From Flaccisagitta enflata (taxonomy: Eukaryota; Chaetognatha; Sagittoidea; Aphragmophora): a DNA stretch of 64,000 bases. This document shows, in pieces, positions 37,602 to 64,000 of the stretch; positions within the stretch are counted from its first letter, which is position 1, and every line of letters begins with the position of its first letter. The position numbers were made by a program, and so were the translations under genes. Under the pieces are notes generated by a model. It was given only the letters and a program-made list of their open reading frames with translations. It was not told the DNA's origin and did no database searches. The DNA lies in the NCBI GenBank assembly GCA_965153355.1, contig OZ231128.1, positions 18,042,001 through 18,106,000 of the forward strand. The letters run 5' to 3'.

Positions 37602-38202
37602 CAGTGGGGTTCGTGGAATAACAGCCTAAACTGGAGGAAGGTATTTAAGTGTCTTTATATCATTTGACAAACTTGATATTTGAAATATAAATTGTTCACT
37701 TGATGCTTTTGTCCCTGAGTTTTTCGGTTGCTATGGAAACCAAAATCACTTTTTTTAACATTTATAACAACTAGAATATCAATATTTTGACAAATATTAT
37801 TAAGGAACATTGCTCAGAATTGAATTTGCTACAACTTTCCCACAGTATGTCCTGTAAGAATATTGCTTGTTTAGCCGTTGCTAGGGAGCATCATTTAGCG
37901 GTTGCTAGGTGTGATGCCCCCTAGCAACGGCCAAACGAGCAATATTCTTACGGAACATACTGTGGGAAAGTTGTAGCAAATTTAATTTTGAGCAATGTTC
38001 CCTGACAATATTTCTCAAAGTATTGATATTTAGTGGTTATAAGTGTTTGAAAAAATAATTTTGGTTTCCATAGCAACCAAAAAACTCAGGGACAAAAACA
38101 CCGACTGACCAACTTATATTTCAAATATCAAGTTTGTCAAATGAAATTAAGACACTTAAATACCTTCCTCCAGTTTAGGCTATTATTCCACAAACCCCAC
38201 TG
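37602..38202. mobile_element. Near-perfect 600-bp palindromic MITE flanked by TA
   Basis: Begins CAGTGGGGTTCGTGGAATAA after TA and ends with the inverse (..AACCCCACTG-like, then TA). The complementarity runs to the centre near 37890-37920, where CCGTTGCTAGG / CCTAGCAACGG form the tip. It lies about 430 bp beyond the Lar stop, in or past its 3' UTR. Confidence 0.9.
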
Positions 38203-38635
38203 TAAGTCTTTAGTAGTTTATCACTGGCCTCAATTTTTTTGCTTAACGATCAATACTACATTTGGTTTAGCATTACAATCTTAAGTATCAATCATCTAAT
38301 ATTCTCGGAATGACCCCGAAAAAACCCTCAATTTGGATCGCAAAGCAAACAAATTATTCATTTGTAAATTACCAAGTCATAGCTGAACACCAAGACTTTG
38401 GGGGGGGGGGAGAGAGAGCGCTACATTGTTTCAATTCGAATACGCAATTCATCCTGAAATTAGTAATTATTGGCCATATTCATTGCAGCGTAATCGCAGT
38501 CCATCGGCAATCGTTTTAAAATCCGCGGTTATCAACAGCTATTAACGGTTTTTTCCTCCGTTATCGGCGAAGGTCATCATCATTATCGTCAATTCGTCAT
38601 CATCGTCATCATCACCATCATTATCGTCATCGTCA
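38203..38635 (-). other. Probable Lar 3' UTR region
   Basis: The stop is at 38636. This stretch has a GTCATCATC-rich tract (38571-38635) and no convincing minus-strand AATAAA near the stop. The transcript end is not settled. Confidence 0.35.
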
Positions 38636-63661
<25,026 letters not shown>

Positions 63662-63894
63662 CTACATGAGGAAAGAGGAAGACGCAAAGATACATGACAT
63701 GGCGCTGTTCATCAGTCCGTGTATATATCCCTACACATTTTTGTCCGATTTCCCCTGCGGCAGATAACGGGTGCGTATTGCGTATGGCATGAAATCATCG
63801 GAGGTGAATCCTTTTCGTCAAGCTGCTGAATCCGGTACAATTGTACGATTATCTGTGATCTTTTGTTTTCAAGACTTTTTAAGCGGTTTTTTAA

Positions 63895-63985
63895 ATCAGG
63901 GTTAGGGGTGGGGTTAGGGTTGGGGACAGTTTTAGGGTTGGGGTTAGGGACAGGGTTAGCTTTAGGGCTAAGGGTTGGCTGAGTT
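63895..63985. repeat. Degenerate TTAGGG-like tract in a Lar intron
   Basis: GGGTTAGGGGTGGGGTTAGG, GTTGGGGTTAGGG and TTTAGGGTT phrases. Interstitial and imperfect. Confidence 0.65.
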
Positions 63986-64000
63986 TAATGTATTACGTCC

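Noticed and set aside
63895-64000. Chromosome end
   Set aside because: The TTAGGG-like tract is degenerate and Lar must continue beyond base 64000.

Overview
The window comes from a repeat-laden invertebrate animal genome. I cannot name the species. A chitin-binding gene, a receptor tyrosine phosphatase of the LAR type that resembles the fly protein, and extreme (GA)n/(CT)n content point to a chitin-bearing protostome, perhaps an arthropod. Two host genes are supported, both on the minus strand and both cut by the window. The 5' side (about 2.5-4.2 kb) holds the first coding exon of a secreted or membrane-tethered protein that begins a CBM14/peritrophin-A chitin-binding domain. The right 25 kb (38.6-63.7 kb) holds 30 exons of a LAR receptor protein tyrosine phosphatase. 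These run from the middle of Ig2 to the stop codon, and the frame stays open across all 29 introns (5,859 nt, 1,952 codons plus stop).

Between the two genes (about 4.2-38.6 kb) I see no host gene. This stretch is a mosaic of giant (CT)n arrays, trinucleotide arrays, minisatellites, long inverted-repeat (foldback) elements, TA-flanked mariner-type MITEs, a fragment of a Penelope-like retroelement with its GIY-YIG endonuclease, and more than 20 copies of a small element with a terminal hairpin and a (GTCY)n tract. That element has the architecture of a Helentron-associated (HINE / DINE-1-like) element. The same families sit inside LAR introns but never inside a LAR exon.

Two things stand out. 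First, the 5.4-kb LAR intron between the FN6 and FN7 exons carries an intact 765-codon ORF in the opposite orientation. Its sequence matches the RAG1/Transib recombinase core (DG motif, HxxxxH zinc motif, SEQGLEG glutamate motif) and it ends in a CCHC knuckle. Second, in the hairpin elements the stem sequence differs between subfamilies, yet the changes are compensatory within the hairpin and are mirrored a third time near the opposite end of the same copy. This is covariation across three sites, as expected of terminus recognition that co-evolves. A second, unrelated repeat family (GTCCTCGAC) follows the same three-site logic.

The LAR gene encodes a cell-surface adhesion phosphatase: Ig and FN3 domains outside, one membrane span, an active D1 phosphatase domain and a D2 domain with the substitutions that normally silence it. 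The mobile DNA mostly decorates its introns. One (CT)n array lies exactly where a splice-acceptor pyrimidine tract is needed.
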